From the NCBI GenBank assembly GCA_900763355.1, contig CAAFJY010000121.1, positions 1-6,213 of the forward strand: a DNA stretch of 6,213 nucleotides, read 5' to 3'. Origin of the DNA: Clostridia bacterium. Its GTDB lineage: Bacteria > Bacillota > Clostridia > Oscillospirales > Butyricicoccaceae. A program made the position numbers and the translations under genes. Below the pieces are notes generated by a model. The model worked only from the letters and a program-made list of their open reading frames with translations, did no database searches and was not told where the DNA came from. Every line of letters starts with the position of its first letter. Position 1 is the stretch's first letter. This document shows, piece by piece, positions 5,693 to 6,213 of the stretch.

Positions 5693-5825
5693 TCTGCTGC
5701 ATTTCGGGGCGAATATGGAGAAAAATATCGCCAGTACGTCGCTTGGATTTCCTGCCTATCTTGCCACTCCGCCTTGTGATAACGGCATTTCGTGTGCCAA
5801 TAAAGGGTGGAATCTTACCTTTGCA

Positions 5826-5850
5826 GGGCTTTGCTTGAATAGCAAAGCCT
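5826..5850. other. Stem-loop upstream of the ATPase gene
   Basis: GGCTTTGCT (5827-5835) and AGCAAAGCC (5841-5849) form a 9-bp perfect stem with a 5-nt loop, extendable by a G-T pair. No clear U-tract follows on either strand, so it is a weak terminator candidate at best. It lies well upstream of the ATPase promoter. Confidence 0.5.
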
Positions 5851-5916
5851 TATCTGAAATCATTTGTCGAATTTTGAGTTCTATCAGATATAACTTATAA
5901 ATTTACAATTCCGCCA

Positions 5917-5945
5917 TTGAGATTCACCTGTAAATGTGCTATACT
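5917..5945 (+). promoter_or_regulatory. Sigma-A promoter of the AAA_14-type ATPase gene
   Basis: TTGAGA (5917-5922) and TATACT (5940-5945) are separated by 17 nt, a near-consensus arrangement. The leader to the ATG at 5977 would be about 25 nt. Confidence 0.75.
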
Positions 5946-5962
5946 ATGCTCAGCCACGGAAA

Positions 5963-5973
5963 GGGGGCAAGGA
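5963..5973 (+). promoter_or_regulatory. Ribosome binding site of the ATPase gene
   Basis: GGGGG (5963-5967) is spaced 9 nt and AAGGA (5969-5973) only 3 nt from the ATG at 5977. The GGGGG element has the better spacing. Confidence 0.6.
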
Positions 5974-5976
5974 CTT

Positions 5977-6213
5977 ATGATCAAACGCGAACTGTATATG
6001 AGCCGTATCCGTCCGTTTATCGGAACGGAGCTGATCAAGGTCATGACCGGTATTCGCCGCTGCGGAAAGTCAGTCATGTTGGAGCTGATCCAGCAGGAAC
6101 TCACGGAGTCTGGTGTCAGCCCGACGCAGTTTGTCTCCATCAATTTTGAAGATATGAGCTATTCCCACCTGCAAACCGCACAGGCGCTGCATGATGAGAT
6201 CACCGCAAGAGCC
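5977..6213 (+). CDS. AAA_14/DUF4143-type ATP-binding protein (partial, 3' end missing)
   Basis: The first 79 residues of a protein that runs off the right edge. MIKRELYMSRIRPFIGTELI leads to VMTGIRRCGKSVMLELI, whose GIRRCGKS (residues 25-32) is the P-loop form typical of AAA_14 domains that carry a C-terminal DUF4143. FVSINFEDM (residues 52-60) fits the second strand and its following acidic turn in that family. Full members are about 400-450 aa; their function is mostly unknown and they are often found in accessory regions of gut bacteria. The gene has its own promoter and follows an AT-rich stretch, and is probably unrelated to the operon on the left. Confidence 0.9.
   Translation, partial: MIKRELYMSRIRPFIGTELIKVMTGIRRCGKSVMLELIQQELTESGVSPTQFVSINFEDMSYSHLQTAQALHDEITARA

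Larger units (their letters stand above)
5476..5976. other. AT-rich intergenic region, no convincing gene
   Basis: About 500 nt with much lower GC than the operon to the left. It contains an 11-bp tandem repeat, two hairpins (5643-5685 and 5827-5849), a smaller imperfect stem at 5708-5732 (GGCGA/TCGCC arms) and the promoter of the ATPase gene. The open frames within it (for example 5682-5900) lack ribosome binding sites and recognisable motifs. It could be the scar of a lost mobile element, but no transposase or integrase is visible. Confidence 0.6.

Noticed and set aside
5476..5976. CRISPR array, tRNA or riboswitch in the intergenic region
   Set aside because: There is no regular repeat-spacer pattern, no cloverleaf, and no recognised riboswitch core; only a single tandem pair and isolated hairpins are seen.
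5895..6143. An 82-codon minus-strand frame
   Set aside because: It is antisense to the AAA_14 ATPase start and its promoter.

Overview
The window looks like a GC-rich Firmicutes chromosome, most likely a gut Clostridia of the Oscillospiraceae type. The basis is strong AAGGAG/GGGGGG-type ribosome binding sites, sigma-A-like promoters with 16-17 nt spacers, a clostridial-type aldo/keto reductase carrying two 4Fe-4S clusters, and an AAA_14-type ATPase of the kind common in gut anaerobes. The taxon is inferred from these features; no marker gene is present.

Region 1 (1-1156, minus strand) holds an aldo/keto reductase with a C-terminal bis-[4Fe-4S] ferredoxin domain. It is cut by the left edge a few residues before its likely end. 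It has its own probable promoter in the 83-nt gap behind the neighbouring VWA gene. Two of the four canonical AKR catalytic residues (Tyr and Lys) appear to be replaced by His.

Region 2 (1157-5265, minus strand) is a compact operon read from a good sigma-A promoter at 5238-5265. In transcription order it encodes: (i) a 434-aa membrane-anchored protein with an N-terminal beta-barrel-like segment, a Pro-rich linker, one transmembrane helix and a strongly acidic tail; (ii) a 307-aa MoxR/CbbQ-like AAA+ ATPase; (iii) a 118-aa ORF; and (iv) a 463-aa VWA protein with a MIDAS motif of the CobT/NorD/CoxE kind. ORFs iii and iv lie in the same frame and are separated only by one TAG codon, so they look like one roughly 584-codon VWA gene split by an amber codon. 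MoxR-type ATPases with VWA partners usually act as chaperone-like or metal-insertion machines (RavA-ViaA, NorQ-NorD, CbbQ-CbbO). Here the pair is joined by a single-pass membrane protein, and no obvious client enzyme is present in the window.

Region 3 (5179-5976) is a low-coding, progressively AT-rich stretch. It starts with a divergent promoter pair. The rightward promoter (5321-5349) leads through a good RBS into only a 24-codon ORF and then to a strong terminator-like hairpin at 5643-5690. This looks like either a short transcript of about 330 nt or the residue of a truncated gene or mobile element. An exact 11-bp tandem repeat (5542-5563) lies inside it.

Region 4 (5977-6213, plus strand) is the start of an AAA_14/DUF4143-type ATP-binding protein with its own near-consensus promoter. 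It is cut by the right edge.
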